Shown here: piece by piece, positions 50,355 to 59,396 of the stretch
Position numbering within the stretch: position 1 is the first letter of the stretch
Layout: each line of letters opens with the position of its first letter
Origin: Butyricicoccus pullicaecorum DSM 23266
Lineage (GTDB): Bacteria; Bacillota; Clostridia; Oscillospirales; Butyricicoccaceae
Direction of reading: 5' to 3'
Length of the DNA: 64,000 nucleotides
Assembly (NCBI RefSeq): GCF_900167005.1
Contig: NZ_FUXW01000001.1
Location: 682,001-746,000, forward strand
Notes under the pieces: model-generated
The model's input: the letters and a program-made list of their open reading frames with translations, nothing else
Told to the model about the DNA's origin: nothing
Databases searched by the model: none
Position numbers and translations under genes: made by a program

Positions 50355-51863
50355 GTGATACCCATAGCCATTTACCACTGTAACATCGGCATTGTGAGCC
50401 GAGGAAAAGGCAAGTCAGCCGTTGCCGCAGCCACCTACCGAAGCGGCGAGAAAATCACAAACGAGTGGGACGGAATGACCCATGACTACACCCGCAAGCG
50501 CGGCGTTGTCCATACGGAAATCCTATTGCCGCCCCATGCCCCGCCCTCTTTCTCTGACCGCGCTACCCTATGGAACAGTGTGGAGCTTTACGAGAAAACC
50601 GGGAACGCCCAGCTTGCCAGAGAGATTGACGCAGCACTCCCCATAGAATTATCCAGAGAGGAACAGATCCGGCTTGTCCGGGAATACTGTTCCTCTCAAT
50701 TTGTTTCCAGAGGAATGTGCGTTGATTTTGCCATTCACGACACCGACAGCGGCAACCCCCATTGTCATATCATGCTTACTATGCGCCCCCTTGACGAGCG
50801 CGGCGCATGGGCGGCGAAGTCCAAAAAGGAATATGACATTGACGAGAACGGCGAGCGCATACGCTTACCAAGCGGCAGATACAAGACACACAAAGTTGAC
50901 CTCACAGGCTGGAACGACAAGGGCAACGCGCTTTTATGGCGCAAGGCATGGGCGGATATTTCAAATGCCTACCTTGAACGCGCCGGAAGCCGGTCGCGTA
51001 TCGACCACCGCAGCAACGCCGAGCGCGGCATTGACGAGCTGCCTACCGTCCACATGGGCGTAGCGGCTTGTCAAATGGAGAAGAAAGGCATAGCCACCGA
51101 GAAAGGCGAGCTGAACCGGAATATCCAAAAGGCAAACCGCCTTATCCGGGAAATCCGGGCGCAGATTGGAAAGCTCAAAGAATGGATTGGCGAACTGTTC
51201 AAGGCGCGGGAAAACGCCCCGGAGCAGCCCCCGCAATCCCCCGGCCTTGCAAATCTGCTGATGAAGTATTTAAGCGTTCAGAGAGAAAAGAGCCGGAAGT
51301 ATTCGCAAAGTTGGCAAAGGCAGCACGCCGCCGATGAACTGAAAACCGTTGCAAAGGCAGTAGGCTATCTTTCCGAGCATGGCATTTCCACCCTTGCGGA
51401 GCTGGACGCTACCCTTTCCTCTGTCAGCGACCAAGCCGACGCTATCCGGGCGGGCATGAAAACCGCCGAGAAGCGCATGAAAGAATTACAAAAGCTGATT
51501 GAATACGGGAAGAACTACACCGAGTACAAGCCCATTCACGACGAGCTGAAAAAGCTGAAAAATGGCTGGACGAGCAAGCGCGACAAGTACGAGGAAGCCC
51601 ACCGCGCCGAGCTTACGCTATGGAACGCAGCGAGCCGCTATCTCCATGCAAATCTGCCGAAAGGGACAAAGAGCTTGCCTATCGCTGAATGGGAAAAAGA
51701 GTACGCCACCCTCAGCGGGCAGAGAACAGCGGAATATACCAAGCTGAAAGAAACCCGCGCCGAGGTTGCCGAGCTGCACAATATCCGCAAGTGCGTTGAT
51801 ATTGCGCTGAAAGCCGACCAGCCGGAGCAGACCCGCACCAAGCAGCACGACTTAGAACGATGA
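50355..51863 (+). CDS. mobA: MobA/MobL family relaxase
   Basis: About 500-residue relaxase that nicks oriT and leads the strand to a recipient. The N-terminal Tyr region AIYHCNIGIVSRGKGKSAVAAATYRSGEK, the three-His type metal motif GNPHCHIMLTMRPL and TGWNDKGNALLWRKAW are all typical of MobQ. The C-terminal 250 residues are coiled coil. Start: homologs begin MAIYHC, but here that codon is ATA (50364), eight bases after GGAGG; the nearest conventional in-frame start is GTG 50355, inside the ribosome site, which I list. The next gene begins 15 bases downstream. Confidence 0.9.
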   Translation: MIPIAIYHCNIGIVSRGKGKSAVAAATYRSGEKITNEWDGMTHDYTRKRGVVHTEILLPPHAPPSFSDRATLWNSVELYEKTGNAQLAREIDAALPIELSREEQIRLVREYCSSQFVSRGMCVDFAIHDTDSGNPHCHIMLTMRPLDERGAWAAKSKKEYDIDENGERIRLPSGRYKTHKVDLTGWNDKGNALLWRKAWADISNAYLERAGSRSRIDHRSNAERGIDELPTVHMGVAACQMEKKGIATEKGELNRNIQKANRLIREIRAQIGKLKEWIGELFKARENAPEQPPQSPGLANLLMKYLSVQREKSRKYSQSWQRQHAADELKTVAKAVGYLSEHGISTLAELDATLSSVSDQADAIRAGMKTAEKRMKELQKLIEYGKNYTEYKPIHDELKKLKNGWTSKRDKYEEAHRAELTLWNAASRYLHANLPKGTKSLPIAEWEKEYATLSGQRTAEYTKLKETRAEVAELHNIRKCVDIALKADQPEQTRTKQHDLER

Positions 51864-51878
51864 AAGGAGTTGAGATTT

Positions 51879-53780
51879 TTGTACTACACCCAAGAACAGA
51901 TAAACCGGGCGAACCAAGCCGACCTTGTTTCTTTCCTGCAATCACAGGGCGAGCAGCTTACCCGCGCCGGGAATGAATACCGCTGGAAACGGCACGACAG
52001 CTTGACCGTCCGGGGAAACAAATGGTACAGGCACAGCCAGAGCAAGGGCGGCGGCCCCGTTGATTTTGTCATGGAGTTTTTCGGCAAGAGCTTCACCGAA
52101 GCCGTGGAACTTCTCACAGGAGAAAAGGGAGCCGCACCGCCGCCGGACAGACCTTGCCACGCGTCCCTTTCCGACTTCCGGCTACCGCCCCCAAACAACG
52201 ACAACAGAATAGCGAGGAACTACCTCACAGCAGCCCGCCGCATTGATGATGATGTGACGGGCTTTTTCTTTGCCCGCGGCGATATTTACGAGGACGCAGC
52301 CCACCACAACGCCGTATTTGTGGGGCGGGACGAGGACGGAATACCGCGCTACGCCCACAGCAAGGGAACGGCGGGAAACTTCCGGTTTGATGTGAAAGGC
52401 AGCGACAAAGCCTTTAATTTCTGCTACCGAGGCGAGGGTGACAGGCTTTTTGTCTTTGAAGCCCCCGTTGACCTGCTCTCTTTCCTCTGCCTGTTCAAAA
52501 AGGCGTGGCAGAAGCAGAGCTATTTGTCATTGGGCGGCGTGGGAGAAAAAGCCCTGTTGCGTTTCCTCTCTGACCGCCCGAACATCAAGACCGTTTACCT
52601 CTGCCTTGACAGCGACCAAGCCGGAAACGACGCTTGCAGCCGCCTTGCGGAGCTTGTGCCGGAGGGCTTGACCGTCCACCGCCTTGTGCCGCTTTACAAG
52701 GACTGGAACGAGGTATTGCAGCACCGGGCAGAAATCACAGACGGGAAGTATATCCGGGAAGCGGTTTACGGATTGAAAGAACCGCCGCAGGAAGAAACCG
52801 TCGAGATTATCCGCATGAGCGAGGTTGACACACAGACCGTTGAATGGCTATGGGAGCCGTATATCCCTTTTGGGAAAGTAACCATTGTGCAAGGCAACCC
52901 CGGCGAGGGCAAGACCACCTTTGCCCTACGCCTTGCCGCCGCCTGCACCACCGGGGGAACGCTGCCGGGAATGAAGCCCTTGCCGCCATTCCAAGTGATT
53001 TACCAGACCGCCGAGGACGGGCTGGGCGATACCGTCAAGCCCCGCTTGATAGAAGCCGAAGCCGACCTTGACCGCGTGCTTGTGATTGATGAAGCCAAAC
53101 GGGAGCTTACCCTCTCCGACGAGCGCATAGAAAAGGCAATCACGCAGAACGGGGCGCGGTTGATTATCCTTGACCCCATACAGGCGTACATGGGCGAAAA
53201 GACCGACATGAACAGGGCAAACGAAGTGCGCCCCATGTTCCGCCGCCTTGCCGATGTTGCCGAGCGTACCGGGTGCGCCGTTATCCTTATCGGACACTTG
53301 AACAAAGCCGCCGGAGGACAGAGCGCATACCGGGGCTTAGGTTCTATTGACTTCCGCGCCGCAGCAAGGAGCGTCCTGCTGATCGGGCGCGTGAAGCGGG
53401 AGCCGAATGTGCGCGTTATCGTCCATGACAAATCTTCCCTTGCGCCGGAGGGCAAGCCCGTTGCCTTTTGCCTTGACCCGGAAACAGGCTTTTCATGGAT
53501 AGGCGAATATGACATAACCGCCGACGAGCTGCTATCCGGCGCGGGCGGGAACACCGCCACCAAGACCGAGCAAGCCGAGAAGCTGATACTTGACCTGCTT
53601 GCAGACGGGAAAGAACTTGCCAGCGAGGACATTGTAAAGGCCGCAGCCGAAGCCGGAATATCCGAGAGGACGGTACAGAACGCCAAGCGCAACATGGGCG
53701 GTATTTTAGGCGCAAGGCGTGTCGGCGGTCAATGGTATAACTTCATCAAGAAGAAGCAGCCACCCGAACCCGCAAGCTGA
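51879..53780 (+). CDS. Primase/helicase-like replication protein (DUF3991, TOPRIM, RepA-type AAA ATPase)
   Basis: 633-residue protein with three parts. Residues 1-90: DUF3991/CHC2-like strand region (YRWKRHDSLTVRGNKWYRHSQSKGGGPVDFVMEFF). About 120-260: TOPRIM-like, with VFEAPVDLLSFLCL and TVYLCLDSDQAGNDACSRL (DxD). About 310-520: RecA-type helicase with Walker A QGNPGEGKTTFALRLA and Walker B RLIILDPIQAYMG, and VILIGHLNKAAGG. The C-terminus is a winged helix (SEDIVKAAAEAGISERTVQNAKR). It probably replicates the mobilized element. Start: TTG 51879 is nine bases from GGAG; TTG 51870 is too close. Confidence 0.87.
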   Translation: MYYTQEQINRANQADLVSFLQSQGEQLTRAGNEYRWKRHDSLTVRGNKWYRHSQSKGGGPVDFVMEFFGKSFTEAVELLTGEKGAAPPPDRPCHASLSDFRLPPPNNDNRIARNYLTAARRIDDDVTGFFFARGDIYEDAAHHNAVFVGRDEDGIPRYAHSKGTAGNFRFDVKGSDKAFNFCYRGEGDRLFVFEAPVDLLSFLCLFKKAWQKQSYLSLGGVGEKALLRFLSDRPNIKTVYLCLDSDQAGNDACSRLAELVPEGLTVHRLVPLYKDWNEVLQHRAEITDGKYIREAVYGLKEPPQEETVEIIRMSEVDTQTVEWLWEPYIPFGKVTIVQGNPGEGKTTFALRLAAACTTGGTLPGMKPLPPFQVIYQTAEDGLGDTVKPRLIEAEADLDRVLVIDEAKRELTLSDERIEKAITQNGARLIILDPIQAYMGEKTDMNRANEVRPMFRRLADVAERTGCAVILIGHLNKAAGGQSAYRGLGSIDFRAAARSVLLIGRVKREPNVRVIVHDKSSLAPEGKPVAFCLDPETGFSWIGEYDITADELLSGAGGNTATKTEQAEKLILDLLADGKELASEDIVKAAAEAGISERTVQNAKRNMGGILGARRVGGQWYNFIKKKQPPEPAS

Positions 53781-53802
53781 AAGTGCAAAACGCAGACCCT
53801 TT

Positions 53803-53824
53803 GCACTTTGCACTTTCGCACTTT
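53803..53824. repeat. GCACTTT repeats near the right end of the transposon
   Basis: Three copies of GCACTTT (53803, 53810 and 53818), with the inverted AAAGTGC at 53780-53786, lie about 55 bp from the right border. The left border starts with AGTGCA. They may be accessory recombinase-binding sites; this is tentative. Confidence 0.4.
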
Positions 53825-53877
53825 CACAAGAATTTGCGTCAATAACTCAAAAAAGCACTTGACAAAACGCTTCATGG

Positions 53878-54594
53878 GGAACCCATGAGGATATTGCGCC
53901 TTATATCGACCCGGTATTCCAGAACAATGTGATTCTGACCAAAACCGAGAGCCTGACCATGAACAGCCGCCCCAAGGACCCCAAAACGGCGCGAAATAAA
54001 AATGTTCTGGTAATCGGCGGCTCAGGTTCCGGTAAGACCCGGTTCTGGCTGAAACCGAACCTGATGCAGATGCACAGCTCTTATGTGGTCACAGACCCCA
54101 AAGGCACCATCCTGGTGGAGTGCGGCAAGATGCTCCAGCGCGGCACACCCAAGCTGGGCAAGGACGGCAAGCCCATGAAGGATAAGCACGGCAAGGTCAT
54201 TTATGAGCCGTATCGGATCAAAGTCCTCAATACCATCAACTTCAAGAAGTCCATGCACTATAACCCCTTTGCCTACATCCACTCCGAAAAGGACATCTTG
54301 AAGTTGGTCACGACCCTAATTGCAAACACCAAGGGTGAGGGCAAGGCCGGGGACGATTTCTGGGTCAAGGCGGAAACGCTTTTGTACTGCGCCCTCATCG
54401 GGTACATCCACTATGAGGCCCCGGTGGAGGAACAAAACTTCTCCACCCTCATCGAGTTCATCAACGCCATGGAGGTCCGGGAGGATGACGAGGAGTTCAA
54501 AAACCCCGTGGACCTGATGTTTGACGCATTGGAAGCGGAAAAGCCAAACCACTTTGCCGTCCGCCAGTATAAAAAATACAAGCTGGCGGCGGGT
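53878..54594 (+). pseudogene. traG: traG/virD4 coupling protein, central part (interrupted twice)
   Basis: Continues the frame broken at 46024. It carries GTHEDIAPYIDP, NSRPKDPKTARNKNVLVIGGSGSGKTRFWLKPNLMQ with the Walker A P-loop GGSGSGKT, SYVVTDPKGTILVECGKML with the first Asp strand, and NPFAYIHSEKDILKLVTTLIAN. After KYKLAAG at 54594 the family sequence (normally KTAKSILISC...) stops and foreign DNA begins, so the Walker B region and C-terminus are missing from this window. The coupling function is therefore lost unless both insertions are excised. Confidence 0.88.
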
Positions 54595-54681
54595 GTTGTA
54601 TGCTCTAAAAGACTTCTTAATCAAGCGGTTGGGAAGTCTCTTAGAACACACAACCTAAAACCGAAGAAAGGAGCGCAAGTT

Positions 54682-55125
54682 ATGAGAAAAAACGAGAAAA
54701 TCACAGCTTTGTACGAGCGACTGAGCCGTGATGACTTTGGCAAAGATGATGACCAGCAGCGTGAGAGCAATTCCATATCCAATCAAAAAGCAATGTTGGA
54801 GGAGTTCGCCGCACGGCAGGGCTTTACAAACATTGTCCATTTCACGGACGATGGCATTAGTGGTACTTGCTTTGACCGTCCCGGATTTTTGGCAATGATG
54901 AAAGAGGTTGAAGCCGGGAATGTGGAGTATCTGTGTATCAAGGACATGAGCCGCATGGGTCGTGACTATCTGAAAGTCGGTCAGATTATGGAAATCCTGC
55001 GTCAGCGTGGCGTTCGCCTCATCGCCATCAATGACGGCGTGGACAGCGCCAGAGGTGACGATGATTTTACCCCTTTCCGCAACATTATGAAGAACATAAG
55101 CTGTTTGGGAAGGGTGTTCTGCTGA
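54682..55125 (+). pseudogene. Serine recombinase, 3'-truncated
   Basis: About 137 residues of an intact resolvase catalytic domain (ALYERLSRDDFGKDD with the catalytic Ser, HFTDDGISGTCFDRPGFLAMM, CIKDMSRMGRDYLKVG), ending DDFTPFRNIMK. The family continues NEWYARDTSKK; here it runs into KNISCLGRVFC and a stop. The recombinase, zinc-ribbon and coiled-coil domains are missing. ATG 54682 follows AAAGGAG. It was interrupted by the following inverted element. Confidence 0.88.
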
Positions 55126-55234
55126 ATCACTCTTTTTCGACAAAACGATGCGGTTCAATCGCAAACCGTTTTCATAGAATGTTGTCAGGTGTATGCCCGG
55201 ACTGCGGATGCAGCCGGGTCTTTTCTTTTTCCCA

Positions 55235-56875
55235 TTATACCACACCAACAAAGCGGTAAAAGATTTTAATGTCCTGACGGCGCTGACCGTCTATAACGGA
55301 GCGTTCTCCGATCTCGATGTGGTCAATCAGTTCCTCAACGATTTCCCGGTCAAGCTCCTGCACATTCAGGTAGCGGCGGACGATGCCTGCCCACTGTCGG
55401 ATATTTTCAACCTCCTGCCGGGCTTTTCGTTCCTCTGCCAGAAGAACCTCCAGACGCTCTGCCTTTTGGATGCGTTCCTGTTCACTTTTTTGAATCAGGA
55501 CAGCAAAGGTGTCGTTGTTGATTATGCCGCTGACCTTATCTTCATAAAGTTTAGCGGTCATGTGTTCCAGCTCTCCGATACGCCGCCGCAACCGGCTGAT
55601 TTCCAGTTTGGAATCCTCCTGTCTGGCTGCGCTTTCGGAAAGTATCTGCTGTTTCAGCTTGTCCAGCACGGCATTTTCATCCTGTGCTACCGCCCGGCTG
55701 TGCGCCCTGATTTCATTCAGCACCAGCGTTTTCAGCGAGATTTCATAAATCCGATGCCAGGAACAGGCGCTGCGTCCGGTGGTGGCAAAGTGGGAGCAGA
55801 TATAGGAAACATATCGCTTGGATGTCCCATTTTTTCTGCGCTGGGTCTCGCGGGTGGCTGCCAGAGGATGCCCACAATCGGCACAGACCAGTTTGCCGGT
55901 GAACAGGGCGGGCAGAGGGGCGGCATGATTTGCCACCTGCTGTTTGACTGCCCGGTTCTTTTCCTGAACCGCCTCCCACAGTTCCCGGTCAACGATTGCT
56001 TCGTGGGCATCCTCGTGGCAAATCCATTCCGTTTCCGGCTTCTGTATCATGGTTTTGTCCTTGTAGGAATGGGAGCCGGTGCGGTTCTGTGTGACTATGC
56101 CGAGATAAACAGTATCGTTCAGGATGTTTTTTACCGTGGCATAGGTCCAAAGTTTGGAGTATTTGCAGCTGCCCTTTTTTCCGTAGTGCAGTTCCCAATG
56201 CCAGCGGGGAGAAAGGATGCTTTTCTCGTTCAGTGCCGCCGCAATCTTGCCGTAGGCCATGCCGGAGCAGCGCATCCGGTAGATTTCCCGCACCACAGCG
56301 GCGGCTTCTTCATCCACCACCAGCCGGTGTTTGTCCTCATCGCTCTTGCGGTATCCGTAAGGAGCGTAGGCGGTCAAGTATTGGCCGCTTTTCTTTTTGG
56401 CGTACAGCACCGATTTGATTTTTCCCGACAGGTCTTTCAGATGGTAGTCGTTCATCAAACTGCGGAAGTGCAGCATATCGGTGTTGTCGCCCTCGCTGTC
56501 CAGACAGTCCAGCACAGATACAAACCGGCAGCCCAGGGACGGGAAAATCACATCCGTATAGCGGCCCACCTTCACAAAGTCACGCCCCAGGCGGGACAGG
56601 TCTTTAACCAGAATCAGGTTAATCAGGCCGTGGCGGGCGTCCTCCAGCATTTCCAAAAATCCGGGCCGCTGAAAATTCCCGCCGCTGTACCCATCGTCCC
56701 GATAGGTCTTGACCTCGATCCAGCCGTTGAGCATGACAAATTTGGAGAGAATTTCGTACTGATTTTCTATGCTGGCCGATTCATCGCCGGGGATATAGTT
56801 CTTTGCCTTTGCGGAATTGGAGGCATCGTCCACGCTCAGGCGGCAGTAGATGCCGACCTTATATTGCTTCTTCAA
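55235..56875 (-). CDS. Large serine recombinase, second of a tandem pair
   Basis: 546-residue recombinase. Resolvase domain with the catalytic Ser in GIYCRLSVDDAS, YRDDGYSGGNFQRPGFLEMLEDA and LVKDLSRLGRDFVKVGRYTD; recombinase domain beginning TAYAPYGYRKSDEDKH; zinc ribbon LVCADCGHPLAATRE with ICSHFATTGRSAC; coiled coil and a C-terminal VEELIDHIEIGERSVIDGQRRQDIKIFYRFVG. The start is TTG 56875 behind AGGAGG, 17 bases inside the end of the upstream recombinase gene, so the two are translationally coupled and may act as a heteromer. Confidence 0.92.
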   Translation of the reverse strand: MKKQYKVGIYCRLSVDDASNSAKAKNYIPGDESASIENQYEILSKFVMLNGWIEVKTYRDDGYSGGNFQRPGFLEMLEDARHGLINLILVKDLSRLGRDFVKVGRYTDVIFPSLGCRFVSVLDCLDSEGDNTDMLHFRSLMNDYHLKDLSGKIKSVLYAKKKSGQYLTAYAPYGYRKSDEDKHRLVVDEEAAAVVREIYRMRCSGMAYGKIAAALNEKSILSPRWHWELHYGKKGSCKYSKLWTYATVKNILNDTVYLGIVTQNRTGSHSYKDKTMIQKPETEWICHEDAHEAIVDRELWEAVQEKNRAVKQQVANHAAPLPALFTGKLVCADCGHPLAATRETQRRKNGTSKRYVSYICSHFATTGRSACSWHRIYEISLKTLVLNEIRAHSRAVAQDENAVLDKLKQQILSESAARQEDSKLEISRLRRRIGELEHMTAKLYEDKVSGIINNDTFAVLIQKSEQERIQKAERLEVLLAEERKARQEVENIRQWAGIVRRYLNVQELDREIVEELIDHIEIGERSVIDGQRRQDIKIFYRFVGVV

Positions 56876-58526
56876 GTGGCTGCCTCCTTTCCTCCTGTGA
56901 CAGCGCCGCGTCCACATTGCCCACATAGCGGTAGTAAACACGGAGGTCACAAATCCGCTGTCCGCCCAGTTTTCGAGTTTCTCCAACCTCAATGCGGTCC
57001 ACCAGTTCAAAGAGGATGGATTCGTCCAGCTCCGTAATCTCTGTGTACCGGCGGATAACGGTCAGCCAGCGATTTGCGTCCGTGCGGTTCTCCAGGTAGC
57101 TTTTGACCTTGCGCTCCAGTTCCGGGATGGCTTCGGACTTTTCCGCCCGTTCCGCTTCGTATTTGTGCATTAAGGTCTGAAAAACGGTCTGCGGAATGGT
57201 TCCGGCACATTTATCCTCGTAGAGATTCTGCATCAGCCGTTCCAGTTCGGAAAGCCGCGCCGTATATGTTTTCAGCTCCTGCTCGCAGGAGGAAAGGCGG
57301 CTTTTGGCTTCCTTATCCTTCAGGCGGATAATCTGCTGCACCAGTTGTTCTGGGTCATATTCCGCAAAACGGGCCTTTTCCCGAATGTCCTCCAACACCA
57401 GCTGGGTCAGCACATTTTCATAGATGGTGTGAATTGTGCAGGCTCCCTTTCCGCTGCGGGAGTAGTTCCCGCAAATAAAGGAGCTGTACCGCCCCGGTGT
57501 CCCGTCCTTATAGGTGAATCGCTCCACCTGATTCCGCATTTTGAAACCGCAGTCCGCACAGTACACAAGGCCGGTGAAGATACTCTTATAGCCATCAGCG
57601 GAAGAAGATTTCCGTACCTTCTTTTTGTCAATGCTGACCACGGTATCCCACAGCTCCTGTGAGATAATCGGTTCATGGGTCCCTTCCACACGAATCCATT
57701 CTTCCTCCGGTTTGCCCACGAGTTTGCGTGACTTATACGACAGCGTTCCGGTCTTTCCCTGGACCATGTTGCCGATATAAACCTCGCTGCGGACGATGTT
57801 TTTCACCGTCTGGTCTGCCCATTTGTGGTTGACCCGGCGCGGATCGCTCTGTCCCTTGCGCTGGTAGTACAATACACCGGGGGACGGGATGCCTTCCTCG
57901 TTCAGCATAACGGCGATGGCGTGAAACCCTGTTCCGGCTGCCCGCATCTCAAAGATACGGCGCACAATCGGGGCGGTGTCCTCATCAATCACCAGGTGGT
58001 GCTTATCCGCCGGGTCCCGCTTGTAGCCGTAGGCAGGGTAGGTTCCCATGAATTTGCCGCTTTCAGCACAGGCTTTTTTGACCGCCTTGACCTTCTTGCT
58101 TGTGTCGCGGCTATAAAATTCGTTAAATAAATTCAAAAAGCACATGACATCGGTGCTGCCATTGGCGCTTTCCGTGTCAATGCCGTTGTTCAGAGCGATA
58201 AACCGACAGCCCAGGGACGGAAACAGGTAGTCTGTGTACTGTCCAAATTCGATGTAGTTACGGCCAAAACGGGACAGGTCTTTGACCAGGATCACATTGA
58301 TCCGCTTGGCCTTGGCGTCCTCAATCAAACGCTTGACCCCAGGACGGTCAAAATTCGTACCTGAATAGCCATCGTCGATATAGGTATCAATTTCATTCCA
58401 GCCCCGCTGCCGTACATAGTTCTGAAGCAGCAGCTTCTGGTTCTCAATACTGACGGATTCGCCGTCGCGTTCATCGTCGTTACTTAAACGGCAGTAGATG
58501 CCGACGTTGTATGTTTTTGTAGTCAT
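56859..58526 (-). CDS. Large serine recombinase, first of a tandem pair
   Basis: 555-residue recombinase related to its downstream partner. Catalytic Ser in GIYCRLSNDDE, then YIDDGYSGTNFDRPGVKRLIEDA, LVKDLSRFGRNYIEFGQYTD; recombinase domain around TYPAYGYKRDPADKHHLV; zinc ribbon LVYCADCGFKMRNQ with FICGNYSRSGKGAC; C-terminal DESILFELVDRIEVGETRKLGGQRICDLRVYYRYVGNVD. ATG 58526 follows GGGAGGG. Overlap with the next recombinase start suggests equal production of both. Confidence 0.93.
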   Translation of the reverse strand: MTTKTYNVGIYCRLSNDDERDGESVSIENQKLLLQNYVRQRGWNEIDTYIDDGYSGTNFDRPGVKRLIEDAKAKRINVILVKDLSRFGRNYIEFGQYTDYLFPSLGCRFIALNNGIDTESANGSTDVMCFLNLFNEFYSRDTSKKVKAVKKACAESGKFMGTYPAYGYKRDPADKHHLVIDEDTAPIVRRIFEMRAAGTGFHAIAVMLNEEGIPSPGVLYYQRKGQSDPRRVNHKWADQTVKNIVRSEVYIGNMVQGKTGTLSYKSRKLVGKPEEEWIRVEGTHEPIISQELWDTVVSIDKKKVRKSSSADGYKSIFTGLVYCADCGFKMRNQVERFTYKDGTPGRYSSFICGNYSRSGKGACTIHTIYENVLTQLVLEDIREKARFAEYDPEQLVQQIIRLKDKEAKSRLSSCEQELKTYTARLSELERLMQNLYEDKCAGTIPQTVFQTLMHKYEAERAEKSEAIPELERKVKSYLENRTDANRWLTVIRRYTEITELDESILFELVDRIEVGETRKLGGQRICDLRVYYRYVGNVDAALSQEERRQPLEEAI

Positions 58527-58664
58527 CTTTATTTTCCCTCCCGACAATTCAGATTCCATACCTCGTGCGGCGTGATGGCTCCACAGGGAATCTCCCTGTA
58601 TGAACATCGTAGCGGAGAATCCATCGCCGCGCAAGGATGCGGCAAGGCCGGGAGGATAGTGTAA

Positions 58665-58850
58665 CTATGTAGCCGTGTGTGCGGAGCAGCCGACAGATGT
58701 GGAAACCTCCGACATGGCGCGCCGGACAGCCAGCTGCTCCAAAGTCTTTCCCAGCTCCTTTTCGCCCGAAAAAAAGCTGGTCACACGGTAAATGGTTTTC
58801 CCAATTTTCACCTCTTTGTAGGAGGTTGTAGGGGGATTCTTCTGATCCAT
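58665..58850 (-). CDS. tnpW: Transposon-encoded TnpW family protein
   Basis: 61-residue TnpW protein: EVKIGKTIYRVTSFFSGEKELGKTLEQLAVRRAM, the family core, preceded by a polar start and followed by a short tail. GGAGGTG precedes the ATG. It lies 138 bases upstream of the tandem recombinases in the same direction and is much closer to classic TnpW than the copy at 48012. Confidence 0.82.
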   Translation of the reverse strand: MDQKNPPTTSYKEVKIGKTIYRVTSFFSGEKELGKTLEQLAVRRAMSEVSTSVGCSAHTAT

Positions 58851-58918
58851 ACTGACGCACCTCCAGTCAAAAACTGCTTCTTCATAAGATATGAGGAAAC
58901 ATTTTGTCTCAATTCATA

Positions 58919-58982
58919 TAAAAAAGCAGCCGTACCGATAAAGTTGAGGGGATATGCTAACCAGTCAATCGGTACGGCTGCT
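58919..58982 (-). terminator. Long terminator hairpin upstream of tnpW
   Basis: AGCAGCCGTACCGAT (58925-58939) pairs perfectly with ATCGGTACGGCTGCT (58968-58982), 15 bp around a 28-base loop. On the minus strand it ends in a T run. It would stop transcripts arriving from the 59.0-59.8 kb side. Confidence 0.75.
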
Positions 58983-59181
58983 GTATGATAGTTTGGTTAT
59001 TGCTCGCCACATTTGCCACGCACCCCTGACGATGGGGACACTTCTGGTCTCCGCTGGCGCGGCTGTCATAACTCCGCAGCGTCGTTTTACTCGTGCGCCG
59101 CAGGGTTCCTCCCAAGTCTTTAGGAGGCCGTGAGGAAGTATCTTTAAGCCCCCATGCAGTCACCGCGCCCTGAAGTGCCAC
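58957..59181 (-). CDS. Possible 74-codon ORF or structured RNA, unknown
   Basis: Open frame starting GTG with no good ribosome site and ending inside the long hairpin. The product is basic and Ser/Thr-rich with GLKDTSSRPPKDLGGTLRRT and two Cys (KCPHRQGC). I have the impression that this ORF recurs in Clostridia transposons but cannot name a family, and the sequence could equally be a conserved RNA. The gap from 58851 to 59396 holds nothing else that I can support. Confidence 0.35.
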   Translation of the reverse strand: MALQGAVTAWGLKDTSSRPPKDLGGTLRRTSKTTLRSYDSRASGDQKCPHRQGCVANVASNNQTIIQQPYRLTG

Positions 59182-59396
59182 CTTCAGGTTCCAAGCTTAC
59201 GTTGATCGCTCAGGACAGCCGATTCATCACCTCCTTGGCTTGTCCTTCTTGGCGGCGCGCCTGATTCGCTCATACATGGGTTATGTACCAGAAATGCCGT
59301 CTATTCAGTTGTCAATGTGCCAATGAAGGGGAAGAATTGTCCTTCTAATTACGCTGACAAAAAAGCCGCAAAACGGGCGCGTGTAAGAAGGACTTA

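Larger units (their letters stand above)
46025..53877. mobile_element. Mobilizable transposon with large serine recombinase, inserted in traG
   Basis: A 7,853-bp unit inserted between codons of traG. TGG is present at both borders (46022-46024 and 53875-53877), so the crossover dinucleotide is probably GG or TG, as expected for large serine recombinases, which make no long target duplication. Removing the unit restores ...EYGSARW-GTHEDIAPYIDP in frame. Contents in order: serine recombinase, TnpW, a small unknown protein, a leader peptide and 23S rRNA methyltransferase cargo, DUF3847, oriT, MobA/MobL relaxase and a primase/helicase. The methyltransferase is far more AT-rich than its neighbours, marking it as separately acquired cargo. 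Confidence 0.85.

Noticed and set aside
53929..55125. A single 398-residue protein with ATPase and recombinase halves, apparently a fusion
   Set aside because: It is two broken genes joined by an insertion border: TraG sequence stops at 54594 and the recombinase has its own ribosome site and ATG at 54682.
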